A DNA stretch of 33,692 nt from Candidatus Burarchaeum australiense (GCA_902386535.1 CABMJK010000010.1:1-33692), one strand, 5' to 3'; counted from the first letter of the stretch, positions 22,871-30,647 are shown. Translations and numbers: made by a program. Notes: generated from the sequence alone by a model not told the origin.

Positions 22871-23845
22871 ATGGAGGCAACCGAAATAATCTGGACCGAG
22901 AAGTACAGGCCGCACACGCTGGACGAGCTCGTGGGCCAGAAGGAGACCGTTGAAAGGCTCAAGGCCTACGTGAAGGCCCGCAACATGCCCCATCTGCTGT
23001 TTGCAGGCCCGCCAGGAGTCGGCAAGACCACGGCCACGCTTGCGCTCTGCCGCGACCTTTTCGGCGAGCGCTACCGCGAGTCCCTGCTCGAGCTGAACGC
23101 CAGCGACGAGCGGGGCATCGACGTCGTGCGCGAGAAGATAAAGGATTACGCGCGCACAATGGCGCTCAGCGAAGTGCCCTTCAAGATAATCTTTTTGGAC
23201 GAGGCCGACGCGCTCACGTCCGACGCGCAGAATGCGCTGCGCAGGACCATGGAGCTCTACGCCTCGACCACGCGCTTCATCCTCTCGTGCAACTACAGCA
23301 GCAAGGTGATAGCGCCCATACAGAGCAGGTGCGCGGTCTTCAGGTTCCGTGCGCTCGAGGAGAAGGAAATAGCCCGCATGCTCGACCACATCGCGAAAAA
23401 GGAGAAGCTGCACCTGACCGACGAGGGCGTGAAGGCCATAATTTACGTCAGCGAGGGCGACCTGCGCATGGCCATAAACGCGCTGCAGGGCGCCGCCTCC
23501 ATCTCGGGCAAGATTACCGACGAAGCGGTCTTCAAGGCCAGCTCGCGCGCCAAGCCCGACGAGATCGAGAAGATGGTGAAGCACGCGATTGACGGCGAGT
23601 TCATGAAGGCGCGCGAGGCGCTGGACAAGGTCATGGTCGAGTACGGCATGAGCGGCGAGGACGTCATCCTGCAAGTCTACAAGGAGGTGACGGGGCTCGA
23701 CATCGACGACCACAAGAAAGTGATGATGATTGACAGGATTGGCGAGTACAACTTCAGGCTGAGCGAGGGCGCGAACGAGCGGATACAGCTCGAGGCCCTG
23801 CTCGCGCAGCTCATGCTGCTGGGCGAGGATTCGAGGAAGAAATAG
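22871..23845 (+). CDS. rfcS: Replication factor C small subunit (sliding-clamp loader)
   Basis: This 324-residue AAA+ ATPase is the small subunit of archaeal replication factor C, which with the large subunit opens the PCNA clamp and loads it on primer-template DNA. It starts in the family's usual way (WTEKYRPHTLDELVGQ) and has Walker A GPPGVGKTT (46-54), the ELNASDERGIDVVR segment (74-87), Walker B IIFLDEAD (106-113) and sensor 1 (ILSCNY). The arginine-finger motif SRC (152-154) follows, then the lid and C-terminal helical collar. Length matches the family (about 315-330). All catalytic motifs look intact. It is monocistronic in this view: the upstream gene ends 95 bases before and the downstream gene converges. 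The large subunit gene is not in the window. Confidence 0.97.
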   Translation: MEATEIIWTEKYRPHTLDELVGQKETVERLKAYVKARNMPHLLFAGPPGVGKTTATLALCRDLFGERYRESLLELNASDERGIDVVREKIKDYARTMALSEVPFKIIFLDEADALTSDAQNALRRTMELYASTTRFILSCNYSSKVIAPIQSRCAVFRFRALEEKEIARMLDHIAKKEKLHLTDEGVKAIIYVSEGDLRMAINALQGAASISGKITDEAVFKASSRAKPDEIEKMVKHAIDGEFMKAREALDKVMVEYGMSGEDVILQVYKEVTGLDIDDHKKVMMIDRIGEYNFRLSEGANERIQLEALLAQLMLLGEDSRKK

Positions 23846-23892
23846 TGCTCTGCCTGCGTAATGGTCATGCTGTTCCGGGCTCTAAAAAAAGT

Positions 23893-25152
23893 CTAGCCTG
23901 CTTTTCCTGAATCTTTATCTTCTTTCTCCTTCCCCTTGGGCGCCAGCTTCACGCGCATCTCGCCCTCGGGTCCCCTCGTAATCGCCACTTCCATGTTGGA
24001 ACTGCCAATGAGCTCGCGCAGCTGCTCGTAGGTGTATGCGCCAGGCTCCTCCTTGCTCCCGCCAGCCCTTCCGCCCGCAGCCCCGGCTGAGCCAGAAGAG
24101 CGCTGGCCGATGATTTCCTCGCGCTTGCTCCTTATCTTGTTCAGCGGCACGAGCGCGTGCTCTATTGCCAGGTTCCTGCGCGCAGCCTTGCCGCCGAAAA
24201 CGCTCTCAAGCCCGAAGTCCACGATGCCCTTGCCCTGGTAAATGAAATTCACGACCGCGTCGAACTCGCGCGCGATGTCGTTCACGACCATGCTCGTCTC
24301 GTTCCTGCCGCCCGCGACGACGAATTCGCCCTCGCCCAGGTAGCCCACGAAGCCGCGCCTGCTGTCCCACTCGCTCACCTTGTCCTGCAGCAGCTGCGAG
24401 ACCAGGCGCACAATCGCCTTGGCATCCTCCTCTCCGTATTCCTCGCGGTAATCGTCAAGGTTCTTCACGTGCAGGTTTGTGACCTCGAAATCCTCTGCGC
24501 TGACCACGCGCTCGATCTCGGCGCTCAGCCTGTGCTCGTCGGGCAGGTCGACCAGCGGGTCGAAGCGCTTGCCCTTCTTGCGCAGGAAGATGTTCGTGAG
24601 CGAGCGCAGCTGCTTGGGCTCGAACGGCTTCTTTATGTAGTAGTCCGCGCCGTACTTCAGGCCCTTGAACCTGTTCTTCACCGCGTCTGTCGCGGAGACT
24701 ATGATGATTATCGTGTTCTTGAGTTCCGGGTCCTTCTTCACGGTCTGGCAGATGTCCAGCCCGTCCACGCCCGGCAGCATGATGTCGAGCACGATGAGGT
24801 CAGGCCTGAACTCGCGTATCTGCTTCATCGCGTCCCTGCCCTCGTGTGCCTGCCTTATCGCGTAGCCCGAGCCGAGCGAGAATTTCACGAGGTTGTTTAT
24901 GTTCGGGTCGTCCTCGACAATAAGCACTTTCTTGCGCACGTTCAGCTGCAGCGAATACCAGGTCACGCTGTTGCCCACAGTGCGGGCCTCTATGGCGCCA
25001 TGCTCCTTCAGGCTCTTCAGCACGCCCGCCAGCTCCTCCTGCGGCAACTCGAGCCTGCCCGCGAGTTCGCTCTCGCTAATCCCCTCTTCGTTGCTTTCTA
25101 TCGCCTGGAGCACGCGGGCCTCAAGCTTGATAGCACTTGGCACGTCGTTCAT
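23893..25152 (-). CDS. Response regulator with N-terminal winged helix, receiver and GGDEF-like domain
   Basis: This 419-residue protein has an N-terminal winged-helix-like domain (about 8-70: LEARVLQAIESNEEGISESELAGRLELPQEELAGVL) and a phosphoacceptor receiver (about 74-190) with acidic D81/D82, phospho-site D123 (IVLDIMLPG), S153 and K175 (IKKPF). A third domain (about 197-315) aligns with GGDEF diguanylate cyclases (RFDPLVDLPDEHRL, then YLGEGEFVVAGG), but its signature reads GEGEF (273-277) and the usual DLDNFK and metal-binding residues are lost, so catalysis is doubtful. A Gly/Ser/Ala linker and a small C-terminal domain (QLRELIGSSNMEVAITRGPEGEM) end it. It is divergent from the histidine kinase at 25358, its likely partner. 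The winged helix in front of the receiver is unusual, and the protein may bind the shared promoter region. Confidence 0.9.
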   Translation of the reverse strand: MNDVPSAIKLEARVLQAIESNEEGISESELAGRLELPQEELAGVLKSLKEHGAIEARTVGNSVTWYSLQLNVRKKVLIVEDDPNINNLVKFSLGSGYAIRQAHEGRDAMKQIREFRPDLIVLDIMLPGVDGLDICQTVKKDPELKNTIIIIVSATDAVKNRFKGLKYGADYYIKKPFEPKQLRSLTNIFLRKKGKRFDPLVDLPDEHRLSAEIERVVSAEDFEVTNLHVKNLDDYREEYGEEDAKAIVRLVSQLLQDKVSEWDSRRGFVGYLGEGEFVVAGGRNETSMVVNDIAREFDAVVNFIYQGKGIVDFGLESVFGGKAARRNLAIEHALVPLNKIRSKREEIIGQRSSGSAGAAGGRAGGSKEEPGAYTYEQLRELIGSSNMEVAITRGPEGEMRVKLAPKGKEKEDKDSGKAG

Positions 25153-25357
25153 TCACTCGCCTTTGTCGCCTTCCGAGAAATGGGCGCGAAAGAATATAAA
25201 GGGCGCGGTTTTGGCTCGCGCCCGTCGCGTTGCCCCGATTCCCTGGCGCGGAGGGTGCCTCGCGCCCGCACCCTGTTCCGGCGCCCTGGCGCGGTTTTGC
25301 CTCCAATCTGAATCGCCCACCGCTCACTTTATATTCCCGGAAACCAATAGCACGCCG
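25153..25357. promoter_or_regulatory. Divergent promoter region between response regulator and histidine kinase
   Basis: This 205-base spacer has matching TATA-like boxes at both ends: CTTTATATTC on the plus strand (25327-25336), 27 bases before the kinase ATG, and the same sequence on the minus strand (about 25191-25200), 40-45 bases before the regulator ATG. Between them lie direct repeats: GGCGCGGTTTTG at 25202-25213 and 25288-25299, and CCCTGGCGCGG at 25241-25251 and 25284-25294. The repeats are candidate binding sites for the winged-helix regulator. Confidence 0.55.
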
Positions 25358-27355
25358 ATGAATGCGACCGGCGAGGCGCTGCCAGGCTTCATGGCTGCGA
25401 TGGGGGCAAACAAAAGCCTAGCCGAGCTTTTGCGCTCGCTGCCGGCCGCGCTCGCAGCGCTCACCCTGCCGGCCAAGTTCGACGAGGCCGCGCTCGCTTT
25501 CCTGCCCGAGGGCCGCGAGGAGAGTTTCGAGGCCAAGGCGCTTTTCGGGAAAGGATGCTGGTCTGGCAAGATGCCATTCGCAGGCTCGGCGGTGCAGGCC
25601 GCGGTTGAGAAGCGCGCCCCGCTCACCGAGGCCGGAATAGGAAAGTACAGCAACTATTTCGACGTGCGCAAGCTGGCCGAGGCCGGGCTCCTGAGCTACG
25701 CCATCTTTCCGCTTTCGTGCGAGGGCCGGATTTTCGCCACGCTCAATTTCGCCAGTGCAAACGAGAACGCATTCTCCGAGGCCAGCCTGCGGCTTCTGGA
25801 ATCCGCGGGCGACTACCTGGCCAAATCCACCTATGCCCTCATGAGCAGCGAGCGCGCAAGGCAGCGGAGCACAAGCGAGGCCATTGCGCAACTCCTGCCC
25901 CACATCTATTTCTCGCTCGACTCCGACTTCAGGCTTTCGCCCGCCGACGGTGCGCCGCTCTCCCTACTCGGCTATACGAGCGCCGAACTCGCGGGCCTGC
26001 GCATCTCGAACATAGTGCATTCGGACGACTATGCGCGCCTCGACACGGTGCTTCAGGACCTCTCGGCTGGCGCGACCGTAAAGGACGTGGACTTCACATT
26101 CATAGCCAAGGACAGCTCGCATCGGCGCTTCGAGCTCCGGGGCCGGAAGAACGGCCCGCGCATCGAGTGCCTCCTTCTGCCCTCGGGGCCTGCGGATGGC
26201 GACAAGGGCTCGCGCATGGTGGCTGACTTCGCCGCGCTATCGTCGGACGCCATCTACACCATGGACGTCTTCGGAGTCGTGCGCAGCTGGAGCCCTGGCG
26301 CCCAGCGCATCTTCGGCTACACCGAGGCCGACATCGTGGGCACCGAGGCGCGCAGGCTCTTCCCGAACTCAAGCACGCGCGAGCTGGACGAGATGATGGC
26401 AAGGCTGAAAAGCGGCAACAGCAAGGCGGCGCCTCCAACCCCGCAATCCATGATGACTGCACGTGTGGGCAAGGACAACAAGCCCGTGGCCGTGCTCTCC
26501 TCGGCAATAGCGCTCACGGACGATGACGGCAAGGTCACCGGCTATCTGGAGGTGCTGCGCGACATGCGGCCCGCGGTGCTGCTCGATGCGAAAGAGCGCG
26601 AACTGCGCGAGCAGGTGCGCAAGAACCGCGAGCTGGCCAACGACATCGGAGAGAAGGACAAATTCATATCCGACGTCTCGCACGAGCTCCGCACGCCGCT
26701 CACCAACATACGCGGCTACGCCTCGCTGCTGCGCGATGGCGAGGCTGGCGGGCTGACGCAGCAGCAGCGCGAGTTCACGGAAATAATCTGCGGCCAGACG
26801 GACCGGCTCTCCCAGCTCATAACCGACGTGCTGGACCTTTCGAAGATGGAATCGAACAAGTTCAGGCTCGAGATGCGGCTCTTCGACCCGCGCACGCTGG
26901 AGGAAACCTGCTCGTGCGAGTCCATGGCGCAGGAGAAAGACCTTTACGTGAAATGGAATTTCGGAGATGGCGTGGATGATGTGTACGGCGACCCGGCCAA
27001 GCTCGCGCAGGTGCTCATAAACCTGATTTCAAATGCCATAAAGTTCACCGGCTCGGGCGGCGTGACTGTCAACGTGAAGAACCTGAGCCGCACGTTCGTG
27101 CAGTTCGACGTGAGCGACACGGGCGCGGGCATACCTGCGGATGAGAAGCCCAAGCTGTTCAAGCGCTTCTCGCAGCTCTCCGCAGGAGCCGACAGGAAGG
27201 GCGGCACGGGGCTCGGCCTCGCAATAACCAAGGAGCTCGTGCGCCTGCATGGCGGCAAGATTTGGCTGGCCTCGAGCGAGCCCGGCAAGGGCTCGACATT
27301 CAGCTTCAAGGTAAGGCGCACGCCGCCCCCGAAGAGGGGGAAGAAGGAGGAATAG
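25358..27355 (+). CDS. Cytosolic GAF-PAS-PAS sensor histidine kinase
   Basis: Starting at ATG 25358 (665 residues), this protein has no membrane helix and so senses a cytoplasmic signal. A GAF-like domain comes first (about 10-165: CWSGKMPFAGSAVQAAVEKR, FPLSCEGRIFATLNFAS). Two PAS-type domains follow (about 175-285, degenerate; about 288-405, typical: SSDAIYTMDVFGVVRSWSPGAQRIFGYTEADIVG). Next come a coiled linker, HisKA with phospho-accepting H442 (VSHELRTPLTNIRGY) and HATPase_c with N-box LINLISNAIKFT, G1 DTGAGIP and G2 GGTGLGLAITKEL. All kinase boxes are intact. A TATA box 27 bases before the start implies a leaderless transcript. The divergent response regulator is the natural partner. The ligand is not readable. 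Confidence 0.94.
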   Translation: MNATGEALPGFMAAMGANKSLAELLRSLPAALAALTLPAKFDEAALAFLPEGREESFEAKALFGKGCWSGKMPFAGSAVQAAVEKRAPLTEAGIGKYSNYFDVRKLAEAGLLSYAIFPLSCEGRIFATLNFASANENAFSEASLRLLESAGDYLAKSTYALMSSERARQRSTSEAIAQLLPHIYFSLDSDFRLSPADGAPLSLLGYTSAELAGLRISNIVHSDDYARLDTVLQDLSAGATVKDVDFTFIAKDSSHRRFELRGRKNGPRIECLLLPSGPADGDKGSRMVADFAALSSDAIYTMDVFGVVRSWSPGAQRIFGYTEADIVGTEARRLFPNSSTRELDEMMARLKSGNSKAAPPTPQSMMTARVGKDNKPVAVLSSAIALTDDDGKVTGYLEVLRDMRPAVLLDAKERELREQVRKNRELANDIGEKDKFISDVSHELRTPLTNIRGYASLLRDGEAGGLTQQQREFTEIICGQTDRLSQLITDVLDLSKMESNKFRLEMRLFDPRTLEETCSCESMAQEKDLYVKWNFGDGVDDVYGDPAKLAQVLINLISNAIKFTGSGGVTVNVKNLSRTFVQFDVSDTGAGIPADEKPKLFKRFSQLSAGADRKGGTGLGLAITKELVRLHGGKIWLASSEPGKGSTFSFKVRRTPPPKRGKKEE

Positions 27356-27380
27356 GTGCGTCCAGGGAAGAAGGAGGAAT
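27338..27380 (+). repeat. 16-bp direct repeat at the end of the kinase gene
   Basis: GGGAAGAAGGAGGAAT occurs at 27338-27353, over the last kinase codons, and again at 27365-27380, between the kinase stop codon and the tRNA 3' end. The period is 27 bases. It looks like a small local duplication; no function is evident. Confidence 0.75.
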
Positions 27381-27385
27381 GGGAG

Positions 27386-27515
27386 CGCCCCCGCTGGGAT
27401 TCGAACCCAGGTCTCAAGCTTTCACCGGCGCCTTTTCTTTACCCTGGGGCTTTCTTTCCGCAGAAAGAAAGGGCCATCGGAAGCTCGAATTCTATCCAGG
27501 CTATACCACGGGGGC
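27386..27515 (-). tRNA. tRNA-Arg (anticodon CCG) with a 56-base intron
   Basis: Minus-strand exons 27515-27477 and 27420-27386 form a 74-base tRNA with no encoded CCA. Acceptor strands GCCCCCG and CGGGGGC pair fully, with G73. The T arm is CTGGG-TTCGAAT-CCCAG. The D region AGCCTGGATA, with an A at position 20, is typical of archaeal tRNA-Arg, although the D stem has one mismatch. The anticodon stem CGAGC/GCTTG pairs (one G-U) and the loop TTCCGA/A reads CCG. The intron (27476-27421) lies at the standard 37/38 site. Bulges GA^T and AA^A flank a short helix TTCC/GGTG (one mismatch), giving a relaxed bulge-helix-bulge for the splicing endonuclease, and the intron contains a 9-bp hairpin CTTTCTTTC/GAAAGAAAG. 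The alternative reading TCC (Gly) fits the stem and identity bases less well. Confidence 0.85.
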
Positions 27516-27538
27516 TAAAAGAACCTACGGTTCTTTTA
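27516..27538. repeat. 10-bp perfect hairpin directly 5' of the tRNA gene
   Basis: TAAAAGAACC at 27516-27525 and GGTTCTTTTA at 27529-27538 are perfect inverted repeats around a 3-base loop, ending exactly at the first base of the tRNA. On the minus strand the stretch TTAAAAG (about 27533-27539) falls about 20-25 bases before the tRNA and is the likely TATA box, so the hairpin overlaps the promoter. It could also be a transcribed leader stem. Confidence 0.55.
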
Positions 27539-27697
27539 AGAACTCCCTTACTTTTAACGGCGAGAGGGAAATATTTATAAACAACCCCCGCGAATCGCAA
27601 CAAGCGACCAGCAAGGTGCAAGTGCTGAAGGTCTTAGAGGATATGCGATTACCTGCATGCGAGAAAGAGCGATAGCGAAAAATATGCCGTGATGTGA
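27539..27697 (+). promoter_or_regulatory. Long leader region of the GTPase operon
   Basis: A strong TATA-like box, TTTATAAA at about 27574-27581, points rightward toward the GTPase gene but lies about 117 bases before its ATG, leaving a predicted leader of about 90 bases. The leader contains a 10-codon open frame (27642-27674) and ends in GTGATGTGA, a likely ribosome binding site. No riboswitch or C/D-box RNA could be recognised. Confidence 0.4.
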
Positions 27698-28321
27698 ATG
27701 CCTTTCGGAAGATTCCTGGCATGGCTGCAGAAGTTCTTCAATGGACGCAAGTCCATCTCCCTAGGATTCTACGGATCGCCCAACGCGGGCAAGACCACGA
27801 TTGCGAACAGGTTGTCCATAGACTGGCTCGGCGAGCCCGTGGGCATCGTGAGCGAGATACCGCACGAGACGCGGGTGGTGCAGAAGAAGGAGCACGTGCA
27901 GATGAAGGTGAATGGCCGAACGCTGACAATGAACCTGCTCGACATGCCCGGCATAGCGACCAAGGTCGACTACCGGGAGTTCCTGCCCTACGGCCTGAGC
28001 ATGAAGGAGGCGCAGAAGCGGGCGAAGGAGGCGACCAGGGGCATAATCGAGGCCATAAAGTGGCTCGAGAACGTGGATGCGGCACTCGTGGTGATGGATG
28101 CCAGCGAGGACCCGTACACCCAGGTCAACATAACGATACTCGGCAACCTAGAAGCGAAGAAGATACCGGTGATATTGGTGGCGAACAAGATTGACCTTCC
28201 GAACGCGAAGCCCGAGCGCATCCGCGAGGCATTCCCGCAATACCCTGTGATAGAGATGAGCGCGCTCAAGGGCACGCACGTGGAGCGGCTCTACACCGAG
28301 CTTACCAAGAGGCTGAACTGA
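27698..28321 (+). CDS. Era-like small GTPase of the archaeal GTPase/DUF2073/Zn-ribbon cluster
   Basis: This 207-residue protein is a P-loop GTPase of the TRAFAC/Era-Obg type. G1 is GSPNAGKTT (26-34), the switch I region contains a conserved Thr (PHETRVVQ), G3 is DMPG (83-86), G4 is NKID (163-166) and G5 is SALKG (188-192). There is no C-terminal KH domain as in true Era, only a short end. A hydrophobic, basic N-terminus (FGRFLAWLQKFFNGRKS) could touch membrane or RNA. It is followed by the DUF2073 gene (9 bases) and a zinc-ribbon gene, an order widely conserved in archaea, so the three products probably act together; their cellular role is not settled. Confidence 0.9.
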   Translation: MPFGRFLAWLQKFFNGRKSISLGFYGSPNAGKTTIANRLSIDWLGEPVGIVSEIPHETRVVQKKEHVQMKVNGRTLTMNLLDMPGIATKVDYREFLPYGLSMKEAQKRAKEATRGIIEAIKWLENVDAALVVMDASEDPYTQVNITILGNLEAKKIPVILVANKIDLPNAKPERIREAFPQYPVIEMSALKGTHVERLYTELTKRLN

Positions 28322-28330
28322 GGTGCAAGC

Positions 28331-28693
28331 ATGAGCGGCATGAAGGGCATTCACATAGAGTTCGTGGCCTCCGAAATTCTGGAGAAGGAGGGCGACAACA
28401 AGACCGACTACATACTCGAGAACGTCAAGGACGACACCATACTGGTGCTCGAGGACCCGCTTACCAGCGAGGAGCAGAAGGAGCTCATCAAGGAGACGAT
28501 GAAGAGAGTGGACCCGGGCTTCCCGGGCATAGAAGTGAGCACGCTCGGCGGCGAGTCCGAGGGCCTACGGTCCACGCTAATCCGCATCCTGGGCGGCAAG
28601 AGGCGCGGGCTTACGGTCATAGGTCCATCAAAGCTGATCAGCCAGATAAGGAAGAACCCGAACTCGATCCATCTTTTCGCGAAGATGCGTTAG
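28331..28693 (+). CDS. DUF2073 family protein
   Basis: This 120-residue protein matches the archaeal DUF2073 family (COG3365 as I recall it; some databases use names of the OapB/ArvB type). Typical features are the start GIHIEFVASEIL, the middle LVLEDPLTSEEQKELIKETM, FPGIEVSTLGG, and an end rich in basic residues (LGGKRRGLTVIGPSKLISQIRKNPN). Database descriptions of the family mention RNA-binding relatives; the mechanism is uncertain. A GAGGTG ribosome binding site precedes ATG 28331, 9 bases after the GTPase stop. It sits between the GTPase and zinc-ribbon genes, as in many archaea. Confidence 0.88.
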   Translation: MSGMKGIHIEFVASEILEKEGDNKTDYILENVKDDTILVLEDPLTSEEQKELIKETMKRVDPGFPGIEVSTLGGESEGLRSTLIRILGGKRRGLTVIGPSKLISQIRKNPNSIHLFAKMR

Positions 28694-28713
28694 GTCGTGG
28701 CAGGTGCTTGGAA

Positions 28714-29058
28714 TTGCCCCACAAGTGTGTCCGCTGCAACCAGCTCCACACGGCGGGCTCGCTAGCGCTGAGGAATGGGTGCGAGTGCGGCTCCAAGGTC
28801 TTCGTCTATCTTTCCGATGAGGATGCGCAGAGGGAGCTCGGGGACATGAAATGGATCGAGCACGAGCTGGCGCACATAGTGGAGAAGAATGCCTCGCCAA
28901 TCTCGCTCGAGGTCGAGAACGTGCGCGTGCTCACCAAGGGCATCTTCGAGCTGGACGTTAACTCACTAGTGAAGAACCCGATAGTCATAAAGGACGAGGA
29001 CGGCGTGTACTATATCCGGCTCGGCGGGCAGGGGAAGAAGAAAAAGAAAGGGAAGTGA
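28714..29058 (+). CDS. Zinc-ribbon protein of the GTPase/DUF2073 cluster
   Basis: I choose TTG 28714 (114 residues, MPHKCVRCNQLH), which lies 7 bases after GGTG (28703-28706) and gives the family's usual MPHKC start; TTG 28708 would be only one base from that site. The N-terminal zinc ribbon has C5-x2-C8 and C23-x-C25, followed by a beta strand (KVFVYLSDED). The C-terminal domain (about 50-105) is a small alpha/beta unit (SPISLEVENVRVLTKGIFELDVNSL), and the protein ends in a Lys-rich tail. It belongs to the archaeal zinc-ribbon family named in some databases as OapC/ArvC type. It is the third gene of the operon; nucleic-acid contact is likely but unproven. It converges with the next gene with a 2-base gap. 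Confidence 0.85.
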   Translation: MPHKCVRCNQLHTAGSLALRNGCECGSKVFVYLSDEDAQRELGDMKWIEHELAHIVEKNASPISLEVENVRVLTKGIFELDVNSLVKNPIVIKDEDGVYYIRLGGQGKKKKKGK

Positions 29059-29060
29059 AC

Positions 29061-30230
29061 TCAGAGGTAGGGCGCGCTGAACACTATGACTGGCTCGCCG
29101 TTCCTGTCCCGCGTCACCCAGAGGAAGACGTCTCCGCTGAAAATCGGGAGCTGCAAGTTCTCCGGAATCATCAGTGATTCGGAAAATGTAAGCTCCTTTA
29201 CCCTGTCTCCGCTTTTCACGATTTCAGTCTGAAGCCCCTCGCCGTAGCGGGCGCGCGTGAGCGCATCTGGAATCGGGGAAATCTCGCCCGAGTTGATGAC
29301 CAGGTTGAGGGCCGCATCGTTCTGACGCACCTTCATGGCCACTACCTGTATGTTCTGAACGCCCAGGTCGCGTGCCTGGCCAAGCACATCTGTGCCGTAG
29401 GATACGCCTTCTGAAAGCATCGTGGGCGTCGAGACCTGCCAGCGGCCCGCAGGCGTATCGGTGCCGAAGACCGCACTCACGCAGTTCTTCTCGATTCCGA
29501 CGACTTTCATGAACACTCCGACAACCGCCTGGCCTTTATCAGACGCTTCCTTCCAACTGCCGCGGACCTCCTGGTTCAGGCCCACGTAGCCTCCCAGGGG
29601 AATGTCGCCCAGATGAATTTTCCCCTCCTGTCCGTCAAGGTATGGCGTTGAAACGTAGCGCGGCTCGCCCAGGATTACGACTGGCGTGCCAACGTTGAAA
29701 TGCGAGCCGCTCCATTCGCCCTGCCCTGCAATGGCGGTCCTGAAGCTCATCGTAAGCCGCACTATCCCGGTTAGCGCCCGCGTGCCGTCCGGTTTGTCAG
29801 TCACCATTCCCTGGAAGGTCAGGCCGTTCTGCTGCCTCGTGGTGACTTGCTCGCCATTCGGGCCCACCTCCACGATATCCGTCTCGCTGCAAGGCGGCAC
29901 CTCGCGTCCAGTGACAGTTATGCTCGTGTTCTGTCCTGGCACTGCCCCGAATGCCACATTGAGGAGGCCATTGTTCCTCTCGAACGGCACGGGCTCTGGG
30001 TTTTCCGGCAACGGGGCGGTCACGATGGTCGTGGACGAGCAGGAAGCCGAAGTCAAAAGAGGAATCGTTGCGAACGAAACAGGGATAGCCGCGGTCATCA
30101 ATCTGGCGGCCACGCCAAGGTTAAGTGTGAAATTCCTCATTCTCTGTGCGCCCGCATCTTTTTGTGCGGCAGTGCCATTGAAAGCAGCGTCAGCACCCAG
30201 CGTCTGCCTTCTCGCAGTAATTTGCGTCAT
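29061..30230 (-). CDS. Exported protein, possibly a lipoprotein, of unknown function
   Basis: This 389-residue protein starts at ATG 30230, five bases after the strong ribosome binding site GAGGTGG. About 30 polar residues precede a hydrophobic segment (VAARLMTAAIPVSFATIPLLTSASC, Cys64), which could be a late signal peptide with a weak lipobox. An internal ATG at 30140 would give a normal signal peptide but has no ribosome binding site. The rest is beta-rich (LLNVAFGAVPGQNTSITVTG, GTPVVILGEPRYVSTPYLDG, VKELTFSESLMIPENLQLPI) with few sequons compared with other surface proteins here, and two Cys (CSETD, NCVSA) that might pair. I recognise no family. Confidence 0.78.
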   Translation of the reverse strand: MTQITARRQTLGADAAFNGTAAQKDAGAQRMRNFTLNLGVAARLMTAAIPVSFATIPLLTSASCSSTTIVTAPLPENPEPVPFERNNGLLNVAFGAVPGQNTSITVTGREVPPCSETDIVEVGPNGEQVTTRQQNGLTFQGMVTDKPDGTRALTGIVRLTMSFRTAIAGQGEWSGSHFNVGTPVVILGEPRYVSTPYLDGQEGKIHLGDIPLGGYVGLNQEVRGSWKEASDKGQAVVGVFMKVVGIEKNCVSAVFGTDTPAGRWQVSTPTMLSEGVSYGTDVLGQARDLGVQNIQVVAMKVRQNDAALNLVINSGEISPIPDALTRARYGEGLQTEIVKSGDRVKELTFSESLMIPENLQLPIFSGDVFLWVTRDRNGEPVIVFSAPYL

Positions 30231-30299
30231 CAAAACCACCTCAGAACCAGGCTAAAATATGCCTTTCAGACTTTATTAACCTGCTGGCCCTTTTCCTTC

Positions 30300-30632
30300 C
30301 TAAGTGAGCGCGAGGCCCGCTAGCAGCGAAACCAGGTTTGCCGCCACCGCAGCCAGCGTGGCCCGCAGTGCGCCCGCATTCCTGAAGGCGCTGCAATAGA
30401 TTATCATCTCGAGGAACAGCGCGAACAATTCTGAGAGCATAAGGACCGTGAAATAGGGCAGGCGCAATAGCGCGGGAAACACGAACCACACGTAGGGCAT
30501 CGTCAGCAGGTTGCAAAGCAGCACGACGGCCAGGATGCGCAGCAGGCCCTCGCGCTTGCGCAGCAGGAAATAGGCCACCAGCATCTCGAGCAGGTTGGTG
30601 AGTACGAATGCTAGCGCAAAAGTCATTTCCAT
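30300..30632 (-). CDS. Small membrane protein with four helices
   Basis: This 110-residue protein is almost entirely hydrophobic: FALAFVLTNLLEMLVAYFLL, ILAVVLLCNLLTMPYVWFVF, FTVLMLSELFALFLEMIIYC and ATLAAVAANLVSLLAGLAL. The Glu residues within helices 1 and 3 (NLLEML, SELF, LEMI) are notable and often functional in small membrane proteins. It starts at ATG 30632, 15 bases after the stop of the secreted protein gene at 30648-31193, so it belongs to the purB transcription unit. The family is unknown. Confidence 0.75.
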   Translation of the reverse strand: MEMTFALAFVLTNLLEMLVAYFLLRKREGLLRILAVVLLCNLLTMPYVWFVFPALLRLPYFTVLMLSELFALFLEMIIYCSAFRNAGALRATLAAVAANLVSLLAGLALT

Positions 30633-30647
30633 TCAACCACTTTTTCT

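Noticed and set aside
24000-24120. Gly/Ser/Ala-rich stretch in the response regulator as a frameshift scar
   Set aside because: The frame continues into a plausible folded C-terminal domain; the stretch reads as a flexible linker.
27539-27697. C/D-box small RNA in the GTPase leader
   Set aside because: Only a partial C-like box (GTGATGT) and a stray CTGA in the wrong order were found; no C'/D' pair.
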